Shown here: positions 53,954 to 62,189 of the stretch, piece after piece
Numbering within the stretch: position 1 is the stretch's first letter
Layout of the letters: each line of letters begins with the position of its first letter
DNA from: Anaerovorax sp. IOR16
GTDB lineage: Bacteria; Bacillota; Clostridia; Peptostreptococcales; Anaerovoracaceae
Assembly: GCF_017168145.1 (NCBI RefSeq)
Contig: NZ_JADQTL010000002.1
Location: forward strand, 62,001-126,000
DNA: 64,000 nucleotides
Direction: 5' to 3'
Position numbers and translations under genes: made by a program
Notes under the pieces: model-generated
Databases searched by the model: none
What the model was told of the DNA's origin: nothing
The model's input: only the letters and a program-made list of their open reading frames with translations

Positions 53954-54448
53954 TTAACTTCCTACATATTCATAGCCGGATGTACGAATCAACCTTGCAT
54001 CCCGCAGAAAGACTAATCTATAATCAAATAATTTATAATCAATCGTAACAATGGTCTTTGGCTCATAAACCATTTCTTTAAATCCGGTCAACGACTCTTC
54101 AAATAAATAAGGGTACTCTACTTTTTGACGCTTTACCAAATCCTTTCCCTTATATTCCGTCACATGACCGTCTCCATCAAAGTAATAAACATAATATTGC
54201 AATGGATCTTCCTTTAGATTCTGTTTTATCAGATAGGAAACGGCTGAGTTTCCATGGTCTTTATCAAAGATGCGGATTCCATCACCATAAGAATCACTTG
54301 TATAATAAAGAGAAGCTGCTGCGGCACAATCATCCGCAACATGCTTCAGCTTTTCTTGTTGCAGTAAAAAAGAATCATTATCTACTTGAAAGATAGAAAA
54401 GGAAGATAGTAAAAGTACAAGGGCGAAGGTGCAGATAAGTGATCTCAA
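53954..54448 (-). CDS. Pilin-like/TadE-like membrane-anchored protein
   Basis: 164 residues: N-terminal hydrophobic helix (LICTFALVLLLSSFSIF), then helical KLKHVADDCAAAASLYY and a beta-rich extracellular part. The layout resembles minor pseudopilins of Tad systems. Placed just after a DUF4320-like gene and downstream of TadB/TadC. Assignment rests on shape and context. Confidence 0.55.
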   Translation of the reverse strand: MRSLICTFALVLLLSSFSIFQVDNDSFLLQQEKLKHVADDCAAAASLYYTSDSYGDGIRIFDKDHGNSAVSYLIKQNLKEDPLQYYVYYFDGDGHVTEYKGKDLVKRQKVEYPYLFEESLTGFKEMVYEPKTIVTIDYKLFDYRLVFLRDARLIRTSGYEYVGS

Positions 54449-54460
54449 TGTTTCTTCCTC

Positions 54461-54883
54461 CTAATCCGATTCTACATATGGCAGCTTCTCTGAAGTGACT
54501 GCCCCTCTGGTGTAATACGTTCCTTTGTTTTCCTCATCCGAAATCCCAAACAATTGATTTGCCGCTATTTTCTTTTCAATGGGTACTCCAACCTCATATT
54601 CAATCAATTCACGGCTGTCAAAGGTTTCTGTACGATATTTCGGTACCTTCGTCACATTTACAATAACCTCATCTTCAGTAAATCCCAATTCCACGATTTC
54701 ATCCACCATATGTGTAATGTTTTCATCTGTAAAATATCCCGCTTGGCGTGCTTCTTCCTTCGCGGAATTTACAATAGTATCGACCCGATCCATATTTCGG
54801 TTATTTTTCATTTGCAAAGAATATTGCGGTACAAAAGACAATAAAAGTGGAATACATATTAAAAATGCAATTAATTCATGCAT
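54461..54883 (-). CDS. Minor pilin-like (DUF4320-like) protein
   Basis: 140 residues from the ATG at 54883; AAGGAAGGGAG lies between it and an upstream in-frame ATG at 54907. Hydrophobic N-terminus (ELIAFLICIPLLLSFVP), then NAKEEARQAGYF-like helix and a beta region VIVNVTKVPKYRTE, as in TadE-type pseudopilins. Member of the Tad-like cluster. Confidence 0.6.
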   Translation of the reverse strand: MHELIAFLICIPLLLSFVPQYSLQMKNNRNMDRVDTIVNSAKEEARQAGYFTDENITHMVDEIVELGFTEDEVIVNVTKVPKYRTETFDSRELIEYEVGVPIEKKIAANQLFGISDEENKGTYYTRGAVTSEKLPYVESD

Positions 54884-54950
54884 GGCCGCTCCCTTCCTTA
54901 ATTCCATTCTAAATCATTCTATTTATATTTAAGGGGGCATTTGCCCCCCA

Positions 54951-55085
54951 TCATGGTACAATACTGCCGGCAGAAGATGTACTTTGCATTGCTTCAATAC
55001 CTGCCGAAAATAAATCTCCTGTCATTGCTAAATATAATAGCGCAATTATGCCCATAGATAAAAATAAAACAAGCAATCCTTTCAT
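54951..55085 (-). CDS. Short pilin-like peptide A
   Basis: 44 residues, MKGLLVLFLSMGIIALLYLA then a polar tail. ATG overlaps the preceding stop by one base (TAATG). Size and single N-terminal helix resemble Flp-type small subunits. A GGGGGC / GCCCCC hairpin follows at 54933-54949. Confidence 0.6.
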   Translation of the reverse strand: MKGLLVLFLSMGIIALLYLAMTGDLFSAGIEAMQSTSSAGSIVP

Positions 55086-55234
55086 TATTCTGTCAGCTCT
55101 GTAATCGTCTTTGTTGTAGACTTCCCAAGGGTTTCCATATTACTTTTTATTGAATCATTTTTTCCAATTAAAAATATGGTTACTAACCCGACAATAACGA
55201 CAATTGCAATAAAATCATAAAGCATGTCTTTCAT
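55085..55234 (-). CDS. Short pilin-like peptide B
   Basis: 49 residues, MKDMLYDFIAIVVIVGLVTI then polar (NDSIKSNMETLGKSTTK). AGGAGGA precedes the ATG. Candidate major subunit of the Tad/Flp-like filament together with peptide A. Confidence 0.6.
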   Translation of the reverse strand: MKDMLYDFIAIVVIVGLVTIFLIGKNDSIKSNMETLGKSTTKTITELTE

Positions 55235-55235
55235 T

Positions 55236-56138
55236 TTAAATTCCTCCTAAAAAACTCATTGCATCCAATGTATCAATGAGTACCAAATACACAAAATTAC
55301 CCATAATTAAAATTGCCTCGCAAAAAGCCAACATAAGTTTTATATGCTGTATGTGAACCAGTTTCTTCTCTTCTCTGGTTCTATGCTCTTCCAAGGCATT
55401 GTTTTGAACAATAGTGAGCTGTTTTAAAAATTCTTCTGGTGGCAATTCATCAAGCTTTACCATCACTCGTGCAAAGCTCTTACCGAGCGATGTAGGAAAG
55501 CGTTCTTCAAAGGCTTCCCCTGCGTCACTAACTCGTCCTTGGCGAACGAAATATAGTGCAGTTTGAAAGGCTGCCTTAGAGAAGTTTGTAAACGGTATCA
55601 ATTTCGTTAATATGTAATCCGCAGAAGTACCATTTTTTTTCGATAGAATAATATTTTTCATTTGCATAATAATACCCGTTAATTCTTCATCCATTGCGCA
55701 GCCACGTCGTTTGGAAAAGGCATCACAAAACCTTGCAAATACTGTTTTTCTTCTACCAAACTTTTCTTTTGAAGATAACAAATAATATAAACCTATACCG
55801 AAAAGAATCAGTCTTATGGAAAAGTCTATATCACCTTTCATCACGTACATAATTGCAAGCAATCCAATTACAATAAGCAAAAGCTTTCGAATGGCGTTGT
55901 ATCTTCTTAACGAAAGCTTTAATCCAATCTGACGAAACATCAAATCTTCGCTTTTATCTCTTATTTCCTCTAGGAGTTTTTCCATTTGATAGCTAACTCC
56001 TCGTCTTGAAGATATGTGTTCGACTCCTGCCTTTAAATGTAACCCTAATAAACACCACATACCCATTAAAAATAAAGCTGTTATACCAACGCAATAAATA
56101 GCTTTGATATCTACAATCAAATCAACCACCTCTTTCAA
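55236..56138 (-). CDS. TadC-like inner-membrane platform protein
   Basis: Up to 300 residues with T2SS-F-like topology: one N-terminal helix, a pair near residues 85-120, a cytosolic domain (FARVMVKLDELPPEEFLKQL) and C-terminal helices. The drawn start is a TTG at 56138 overlapping the TadB stop. A TTG near 56120 behind AGAGGTGG is an alternative. Works with TadB and the CpaF ATPase in pilus assembly. Confidence 0.7.
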   Translation of the reverse strand: MKEVVDLIVDIKAIYCVGITALFLMGMWCLLGLHLKAGVEHISSRRGVSYQMEKLLEEIRDKSEDLMFRQIGLKLSLRRYNAIRKLLLIVIGLLAIMYVMKGDIDFSIRLILFGIGLYYLLSSKEKFGRRKTVFARFCDAFSKRRGCAMDEELTGIIMQMKNIILSKKNGTSADYILTKLIPFTNFSKAAFQTALYFVRQGRVSDAGEAFEERFPTSLGKSFARVMVKLDELPPEEFLKQLTIVQNNALEEHRTREEKKLVHIQHIKLMLAFCEAILIMGNFVYLVLIDTLDAMSFLGGI

Positions 56139-57061
56139 AAATCATATTTTCTTTTTCCAAGAACAGGGAATATGATTACATTAAATCCCGACAATAAAAC
56201 AATCATGCTAAATATCATCAATCCCTTTTTTTCAACAAACTCATATTGCAGCATAGTTTGCCAGCTATAACTAACCATAGACTTTGCCATCCAAATCAGG
56301 ATACAAAAAAAGAGAGGACAAAGTACTTTAACCACGACATCTGAAACCAATCCCTCTCTTTTATCCTTTTCAATTTTTTTGCTGATTCCTTTACACTCAT
56401 CCAATATGTTTTCTAATCCATGTAATACATCAACTTGCTCCCACACCGCATTGTAAATATTATCTGCAATCATTCTTGCCCAAATGGTGTTCCAATTTGC
56501 AATGAAGTCTTTCAGTGCTTCCCGCAGTTCTCCCTCCTTTTCAAACGTTTTAATCCTTATTGCTAGCTGAAGTGTTGCTCGCTTTGAAAGGGTATCGGGT
56601 TTCAATTCCTTTACACAGGCATCCAATGCCGCATAAATATTATGATCGCAAATCTTATACTGGTTTAATAACTCATCAATTAACATTTCTCCTTCAAACG
56701 ATGCATTTACTTGTATTACATAAAGCTTTGTCCTTATGTAACCATACGGTATCGCTGCTATCAAACCTGCTATAATAATTCCATTTATACCAAAGCCTCG
56801 AATGAATAAATAGCTCATTAAGACAAATATTGTGAGCACACCCCATATAAATGCAGTTACTTTTTCATTTACATGTTTACCATTCGTAATCACTTGAAAG
56901 ATTCTTATCAAATGCGACCGAACCACGTTATGTGTTCCGCTAAATTTCGCTTGGATTGGCCATATAATAAGGCGTAAATTATATAAGATACTGCTTTGGT
57001 AGATTAAGAAAATGCCAATAAGAATAATGAGACAAAATACTCGGTTTACCCAAATAATCAT
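56135..57061 (-). CDS. TadB-like inner-membrane platform protein
   Basis: 308 residues with an N-terminal helix, a central helix pair (FVLMSYLFIRGFGINGIIIAG), a cytosolic helical domain (RIKTFEKEGELREALKDFI) and C-terminal helices. Overlaps the TadC-like gene and sits 4 bp after the CpaF gene, the standard tad order. Membrane base of the filament. Confidence 0.7.
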   Translation of the reverse strand: MIIWVNRVFCLIILIGIFLIYQSSILYNLRLIIWPIQAKFSGTHNVVRSHLIRIFQVITNGKHVNEKVTAFIWGVLTIFVLMSYLFIRGFGINGIIIAGLIAAIPYGYIRTKLYVIQVNASFEGEMLIDELLNQYKICDHNIYAALDACVKELKPDTLSKRATLQLAIRIKTFEKEGELREALKDFIANWNTIWARMIADNIYNAVWEQVDVLHGLENILDECKGISKKIEKDKREGLVSDVVVKVLCPLFFCILIWMAKSMVSYSWQTMLQYEFVEKKGLMIFSMIVLLSGFNVIIFPVLGKRKYDF

Positions 57062-57065
57062 AAAA

Positions 57066-58559
57066 TCACCTACCTAATAACGCTTTTAAATAAGGGGGTT
57101 CAAATACGGTCTTTCCGGTGTTCGGAAACTCCTTTGCCAGCTTTTTTAAACATTCTTCAAGTTCTTTAAATGCCTTTGCATTTTCTTCGATTCCGATTTC
57201 CTTGACCTTTTCTCCTATGTCATAGGACCATACCCAATCATCATGTTCAACGCGGTATTTGCATATTTGATGCATGGTTATTTTCATGGATTCACTGTCA
57301 TATCGCATTTCCCAAAGTCCTTTAAGACGTTTTTGGCCATAATCACTCGGCAAGCTCATCATATTCACGATGTACTGAAAGCTTTTCGCTACTTTAATCA
57401 TGCAGCAAGCCAAGTCACCTCCACATTCTTTTGTCACTTTATCCGCTACATCATAGGCAAAATCCACGGTTTCACTGGTATGCATATTTGTTTTGCAGTG
57501 TCTTGTACCCATGTTTGCAGCCTCCAATGACAAATTCATCATTCTTCCTTGGCGAGCTTCTCCAATGATGATGTATTGTGCATCGGATCGCTTTGCGGTT
57601 GCAATAACCTCATCCATGTATTCTTCCGCTGGAACCAATTGCATAATCGGTGCCGTCGGCATCATCAAATGCAAAGGAATTTCCGGATCATTTTCGATAC
57701 AAAGGCCTTCTAATTTTGGATCTTCATGCGATTGCCAAATACTCATCATCGTTGTTTTTGCAGATTTAACAGGGCCGGTAAAAGCTACGTTAAACCCACA
57801 CTGAACCATAAGTTGAAATAAAATAATCGCTTCTTTCGGTATTGTATGTCGTTTCACTTGATCTTCAAATGTTGAAGTATTTGCAAGGTACTTTCGAAAG
57901 ACAATGGAATCCTGACCTTTTTTCGTCATGCCATAATCGGAATAGATAGTGACACGGCTGCCATCTGCTAAATATACTTCCTGATACGCTTTAGCCCGAT
58001 CTTTTGTTGGATCCGGCAAAAGCAGCATATCCCGCAGTTTTGCTCTTCTTTCCTTCGATATCGTTTGTTTTTGTAATTCTAATACACCATTGATATCATA
58101 ATAAATACGCTCTCCAATAATCTTACAAGAGGGACTAAATTTTAATGTTCCTACACTTTGTATCCAATTTGAAATACTGCTAAATCCATACGCTTCTTGA
58201 AAAACAGCATCTTCTAAGCTTTGAAACCATGACGGATACACTGTCGCAGACAACTGCTTTTCTTCTAATATTTGTTTTATTTTATTTCTATAGTAAGCGA
58301 CCTCTAGCTCCTGTCCAATGAGTGCTTTATATTGTCGATCCAGTGCAGTATTTTCTTCAAGCTCTTTCCCATCCATTGCATCAATGATGGTGCGCATGTG
58401 AGCACATACAGTATAAAATTCTTTTGAATCGCCTCTTTCTTCAAACTCGTTTCCTTCATGTCCAGGTTTTGTATTTCTTGATTCTATGTAGCTTGCAATG
58501 TCAAATTCCCTTTCTTGAACATCATGCTTCTTTGAAGTTTCTTTTCTTTCCATCTCCAT
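57066..58559 (-). CDS. CpaF/TadA-type secretion ATPase
   Basis: 497 residues, hexameric type II/IV secretion ATPase family. N-terminal domain to about 230, then Walker A FTGPVKSAKTTMM near 260, where Ala replaces the second Gly of GxxxxGK(S/T). Glu-rich block GLCIENDPEIPLHL, Walker B-like YIIIGEARQGR, and a His box in GTRHCKTNMHTSE. Energises the Tad-like filament and possibly conjugation. GTG/ATG starts are adjacent; the ATG is used. Confidence 0.85.
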   Translation of the reverse strand: MEMERKETSKKHDVQEREFDIASYIESRNTKPGHEGNEFEERGDSKEFYTVCAHMRTIIDAMDGKELEENTALDRQYKALIGQELEVAYYRNKIKQILEEKQLSATVYPSWFQSLEDAVFQEAYGFSSISNWIQSVGTLKFSPSCKIIGERIYYDINGVLELQKQTISKERRAKLRDMLLLPDPTKDRAKAYQEVYLADGSRVTIYSDYGMTKKGQDSIVFRKYLANTSTFEDQVKRHTIPKEAIILFQLMVQCGFNVAFTGPVKSAKTTMMSIWQSHEDPKLEGLCIENDPEIPLHLMMPTAPIMQLVPAEEYMDEVIATAKRSDAQYIIIGEARQGRMMNLSLEAANMGTRHCKTNMHTSETVDFAYDVADKVTKECGGDLACCMIKVAKSFQYIVNMMSLPSDYGQKRLKGLWEMRYDSESMKITMHQICKYRVEHDDWVWSYDIGEKVKEIGIEENAKAFKELEECLKKLAKEFPNTGKTVFEPPYLKALLGR

Positions 58560-58572
58560 CACTAATACCTTT

Positions 58573-59349
58573 TTATCCCTTTCTCCAAAATCTCATTATT
58601 CCTTTTCTTTTTTTCTTTCTTTTTTTATCATCCGGACTCGCAAATAGTTCCTTTGACAAGCGTTCCACATCCTGACTATACTGTTTATCCATTTTCACCA
58701 AAGTTCTTCCTTCATTTTCTGCTTGTAAGCTGTAGCTTGAATAATCTACCACGGTAGAATGTTCTATTTGATACTGCTTTGCAAGTTCTTGTTCATTTGG
58801 AAGAAAATGTGCAATATAAAACCGATTAATAATTAATTTTGAAAATGAAATTTGAAGCTGCTTTAGCACTTGACTATTTTTTTGCAGGTATTCCCGCAGA
58901 TTGCCTTTATTTTGGGACGTAATCAATACATTCCGATCTGCATATAAAAGTGCTCCAATGTTCAAAGCGAAATCAACCGATGAACCACCATCCACTAAAA
59001 CATAATCAAAGGTTGTTCTTGCCAATTCAAACAATGTTTTGACATCTTCAGGCTGATACTTTCGTCGTTCTATTAAACTTTGCGTTCCTTGCAGCGTATA
59101 CAAATTATTTGAAACTGCACAAGCTCCAATCAACTCATCAACGGATAAAACCTTACTGGAAAGCTTTATCCTCAAATCATCCAAATGATAGGAAAAAGTT
59201 GTGCTGCTATACTGTGTTCCGCAACTTCCGCTTAAATTGAGCAATAATATCTTCTTTTCTGTGTGTTCTTCTGCCAAGCATTCTGCAAGTGACTGGCATA
59301 GCATCGTAACACCACACTTCGAACCGGCACCATAAAAAGTCATTATCAT
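58573..59349 (-). CDS. CpaE/MinD-like ATPase, degenerate P-loop
   Basis: 258 residues. N-terminal GAGSKCGVTMLCQSLAECL replaces the KGGVGKT motif of ParA/MinD; switch II-like FDYVLVDGGSSVDF follows. The C-terminus is Lys-rich. Found immediately upstream of the CpaF gene. A localisation factor of TadZ type is the likely role, with ATP turnover doubtful. Start follows AGAGGTG. Confidence 0.7.
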   Translation of the reverse strand: MIMTFYGAGSKCGVTMLCQSLAECLAEEHTEKKILLLNLSGSCGTQYSSTTFSYHLDDLRIKLSSKVLSVDELIGACAVSNNLYTLQGTQSLIERRKYQPEDVKTLFELARTTFDYVLVDGGSSVDFALNIGALLYADRNVLITSQNKGNLREYLQKNSQVLKQLQISFSKLIINRFYIAHFLPNEQELAKQYQIEHSTVVDYSSYSLQAENEGRTLVKMDKQYSQDVERLSKELFASPDDKKRKKKRKGIMRFWRKG

Positions 59350-59362
59350 GAATGCATCACCT

Positions 59363-60058
59363 CTATTCGTACATTAAAATAAATACTTGATTTTTTTCCG
59401 CTGCTGTCTTTAATTTCTGATATTTCTCTTCCGATATTACAAGCTCAATTTGGGATACCGCAGCAGATCCATCGATGCGATCCGGTGTTACATCAATGAC
59501 TTCGCGGTTGGAAGAATCTTTTACATAAGCAATCTTTGCAGTCATCAATTGATTTCCAAAACTTTTAGTATCGATGCCTTCGATTGTATCCATATCGTTT
59601 AAACTAGCCATATCCTCTACTTGTTGCGCCAGCTCCTTATCTATGCTGTAAAAGCTCACGGAATCACCTCGACGTAAGGTTTGAGGATAAGCATAAACCC
59701 AGTCCATCGGCATGCTAAAGACATAATTCCCATCTCCGGTAACAAGCTCAGGATCACTGAAAAACTCGCTGCATAGCTGCAAATGTCCGGGGATATAAGT
59801 ATTTGTTCTCTGCCCGATGATCTTGTCCGGATCTATAATCGGCTGATCAATTAATTTTGCTTTCTCCATCATCATTAGTCCCAACATCTGCTTTTCAACA
59901 ATCGTACCCTTTTGCACTTCTTCCTTAAAAACAATCACAGGTTGATAGGTCATTGCTTCTCTGCCGTAATTCTCCCATCCTATAAATCCTGCTACGGCAA
60001 AAAATATTAAAAGGATTCCAACGAATCCCCTTAGTCTTTCTTTTTGTGCTTTTCGCAT
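59363..60058 (-). CDS. SAF-domain (CpaB/RcpC-like) protein
   Basis: 231 residues from the ATG at 60058 (AGAAGGA upstream). One N-terminal membrane helix (FVGILLIFFAVAGFIGW), then an SAF/CpaB domain (VVFK-like VIVFKEEVQKGTIVEKQML, YIPGHLQL, LRRGDSVSFYSI). CpaB proteins act outside the membrane in Tad pilus assembly. Lies between the two CpaE-like genes. Confidence 0.8.
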   Translation of the reverse strand: MRKAQKERLRGFVGILLIFFAVAGFIGWENYGREAMTYQPVIVFKEEVQKGTIVEKQMLGLMMMEKAKLIDQPIIDPDKIIGQRTNTYIPGHLQLCSEFFSDPELVTGDGNYVFSMPMDWVYAYPQTLRRGDSVSFYSIDKELAQQVEDMASLNDMDTIEGIDTKSFGNQLMTAKIAYVKDSSNREVIDVTPDRIDGSAAVSQIELVISEEKYQKLKTAAEKNQVFILMYE

Positions 60059-60083
60059 AATATTCCTTCTTTCTACTGTCATG

Positions 60084-61103
60084 CTATTTTCGTTTCCAAA
60101 AAGGTTGTTTCTTTCTCACCTTTTTGATTCCAATTCCAATGTTCTGAAAAAAATCTTGCGTAAACTCTTCGAAGTCGTCTCGAAGCCAAATAGGAAGTTC
60201 ATGATAATCCTTTAAAGCTCCCTCTTCATCCTCACCGGAAATGAGTAACATTAGCTGATTTCTCGACAAATCCTCTTTGAAAAAATCATTTTTCAAAAAG
60301 AGTGCAAGCTGATCCGTATTCCAAATGGATGCAAAACAAAGTCCTATCTTATAGTTACATCGAAGAAAATCTCCAATGCAGCTTTGTCTAGCGGATTCAA
60401 TACAAGTATCTGAATTTACATCAAACATTCGTCCAAAATCTATGACAATGAACGGAAACTCATTGCTTCCATACGCAAGCTGTAAGATAGCATCCTTTTC
60501 ATTTCCTGCTGCACTGATGTACTCCACATTTCGCTGCTTTTTTCTTATTTTCTTAAAGTTGGCAGATGTAATTTCCACACATAGCACCCGATGCCCGCAG
60601 TTTGCAATTTCCTCCGCAATCTTGATTGCAGCAGTTGTCGCGCCCGCTCCCGACTGCAATCCAAACACGCCGATGGATACCGTGCCAGTTACCGCTGTAT
60701 GCATGGTTTTTAAGGTTTTATCGCTTTCAGCTAGTAAAGATAAATCAAAAGATGCAGGATAATCCCTTATATAACGCTCGATGAGCGGTATCCGATCAAA
60801 CGGCACAAATGCTGTAACTTCCATTCCTACCATCTGTGCAATGAATTTTTTATCTATCAAATCCTTAATCAAAACAATGATTTTAGGCTTGTCTATTGAA
60901 TCCAAATCATGAATCTCGCTTACTGCTTTTACTGCTTTTCGCTCAGAAAGCAAGGAATTTAAGATAACAAAATCATAAGTTTCATACGTTAAAATATCCG
61001 AAATGATATCTATATTTGAATTGCTTTCTGTTTGTACATCAGGAATCTCTGAAATGATGGATTCCAATTCTTCATTTCCAATTGCCATAAGTATTTTTGT
61101 CAA
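60084..61103 (-). CDS. CpaE/TadZ-like protein
   Basis: 339 residues. Receiver-like N-terminal domain (ETYDFVILNSLLSERKAVK) followed by an atypical MinD-like ATPase with GLQSGAGATTAAIKIAEE, lacking the usual P-loop Lys as in TadZ/CpaE proteins, and FPFIVIDFGRMFDV. Expected to position the Tad-like machine at the membrane or pole. Confidence 0.78.
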   Translation of the reverse strand: MTKILMAIGNEELESIISEIPDVQTESNSNIDIISDILTYETYDFVILNSLLSERKAVKAVSEIHDLDSIDKPKIIVLIKDLIDKKFIAQMVGMEVTAFVPFDRIPLIERYIRDYPASFDLSLLAESDKTLKTMHTAVTGTVSIGVFGLQSGAGATTAAIKIAEEIANCGHRVLCVEITSANFKKIRKKQRNVEYISAAGNEKDAILQLAYGSNEFPFIVIDFGRMFDVNSDTCIESARQSCIGDFLRCNYKIGLCFASIWNTDQLALFLKNDFFKEDLSRNQLMLLISGEDEEGALKDYHELPIWLRDDFEEFTQDFFQNIGIGIKKVRKKQPFWKRK

Positions 61104-61118
61104 ATTCCTCCCCCCTTT

Positions 61119-62189
61119 CTATTCTCGAATTAATGGTAGCGGATCAATTAACACACCGTTATAGGTAAGCTCAATATGTAAATGTGGTCCGGTTCCGATT
61201 CCCGTATTTCCCACACCACCGATTACGGTTCCACGTTTTACTTCATCACCTACGTCTACCTTTACCGCAGATAAATGCTGGTACCGGGAGATCCAAATGT
61301 CATCGCCAATCTTATGCTGCACTTTTATATTAATTCCACGTTCGCCTCCGGATAGATTCACATAAATAACCGTTCCGTCTTCAATTGCAATCACCGGCGA
61401 TCCCATAGCATTACTTCCACTAATGTCCACGCCGTTGTGCGCCCGTTTAATGCCAAGAACGGGATGAATTCTTACCGATGCAAATTTAGATGTCACGCTA
61501 TGAAGCTCCGGTGTCGGCCATGCAAAATAGCCTCCTTCGGTTGTGTCAATGTAATCCGGCAAATCATAAAGATCACCAAACATCTCATCTAAGATTCCGG
61601 CTGTCATTAAAGTGTCAACCCATTCAATCTGATCTGTATCAAATTCCTTTTTAATAATCAGTTCTTCCAAATCTTTATTTGAAAACTGAATGACCCACTT
61701 TACATCGCTGCTGCCACTCTCAGATACTCGTTTTCCCGCATCCAGGATAGCCTGAATATCACTCTCAGTTGGAATGGTCAGCCAAGAACAAATCGAAGAA
61801 GGTGTTGCTAAATCACCACTTTGTACTTCCTGCCAATAACCGCCTTCGTCCGTTTCAACCCAAATCCATTTTTCGTAATGCAGCTTAAGGAAATCGACCG
61901 CAGATAAGAATGGATCTACATCCTCTAAGTCATTGTCAAATCGAACAGTATCATAAACAAGAAGCTCCTGCCAAGTGCAGCCTGCAAGCTCTGCTGCCGC
62001 TTTATAATCATCCACCACACTATCCGCAACGGAAGGCATAACGCTTGCCATTGAAATAAATAGCATTGTTAGAATAAGGAAAATCATGATAAAAGGCATT
62101 GCAATCGCAAGCAATGCCCTCTTTAGCTTTCTCTTTTTTCTTTTTTTTGACTGTTTCTTATACTCTTGGTAGCCCTTTCTTTCATTCAT
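61119..62189 (-). CDS. Membrane-anchored M23 peptidase (conjugal cell-wall hydrolase)
   Basis: 356 residues. Basic N-terminus, one membrane helix (ALLAIAMPFIMIFLILTMLFI), a linker domain, and an M23 LytM domain near 245-350. Zn ligands are in RAHNGVDISG and TGPHLHIELTYNG. Such proteins open peptidoglycan for conjugation machines. Its start overlaps the VirB6-like gene by 8 bp. Confidence 0.88.
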   Translation of the reverse strand: MNERKGYQEYKKQSKKRKKRKLKRALLAIAMPFIMIFLILTMLFISMASVMPSVADSVVDDYKAAAELAGCTWQELLVYDTVRFDNDLEDVDPFLSAVDFLKLHYEKWIWVETDEGGYWQEVQSGDLATPSSICSWLTIPTESDIQAILDAGKRVSESGSSDVKWVIQFSNKDLEELIIKKEFDTDQIEWVDTLMTAGILDEMFGDLYDLPDYIDTTEGGYFAWPTPELHSVTSKFASVRIHPVLGIKRAHNGVDISGSNAMGSPVIAIEDGTVIYVNLSGGERGINIKVQHKIGDDIWISRYQHLSAVKVDVGDEVKRGTVIGGVGNTGIGTGPHLHIELTYNGVLIDPLPLIRE

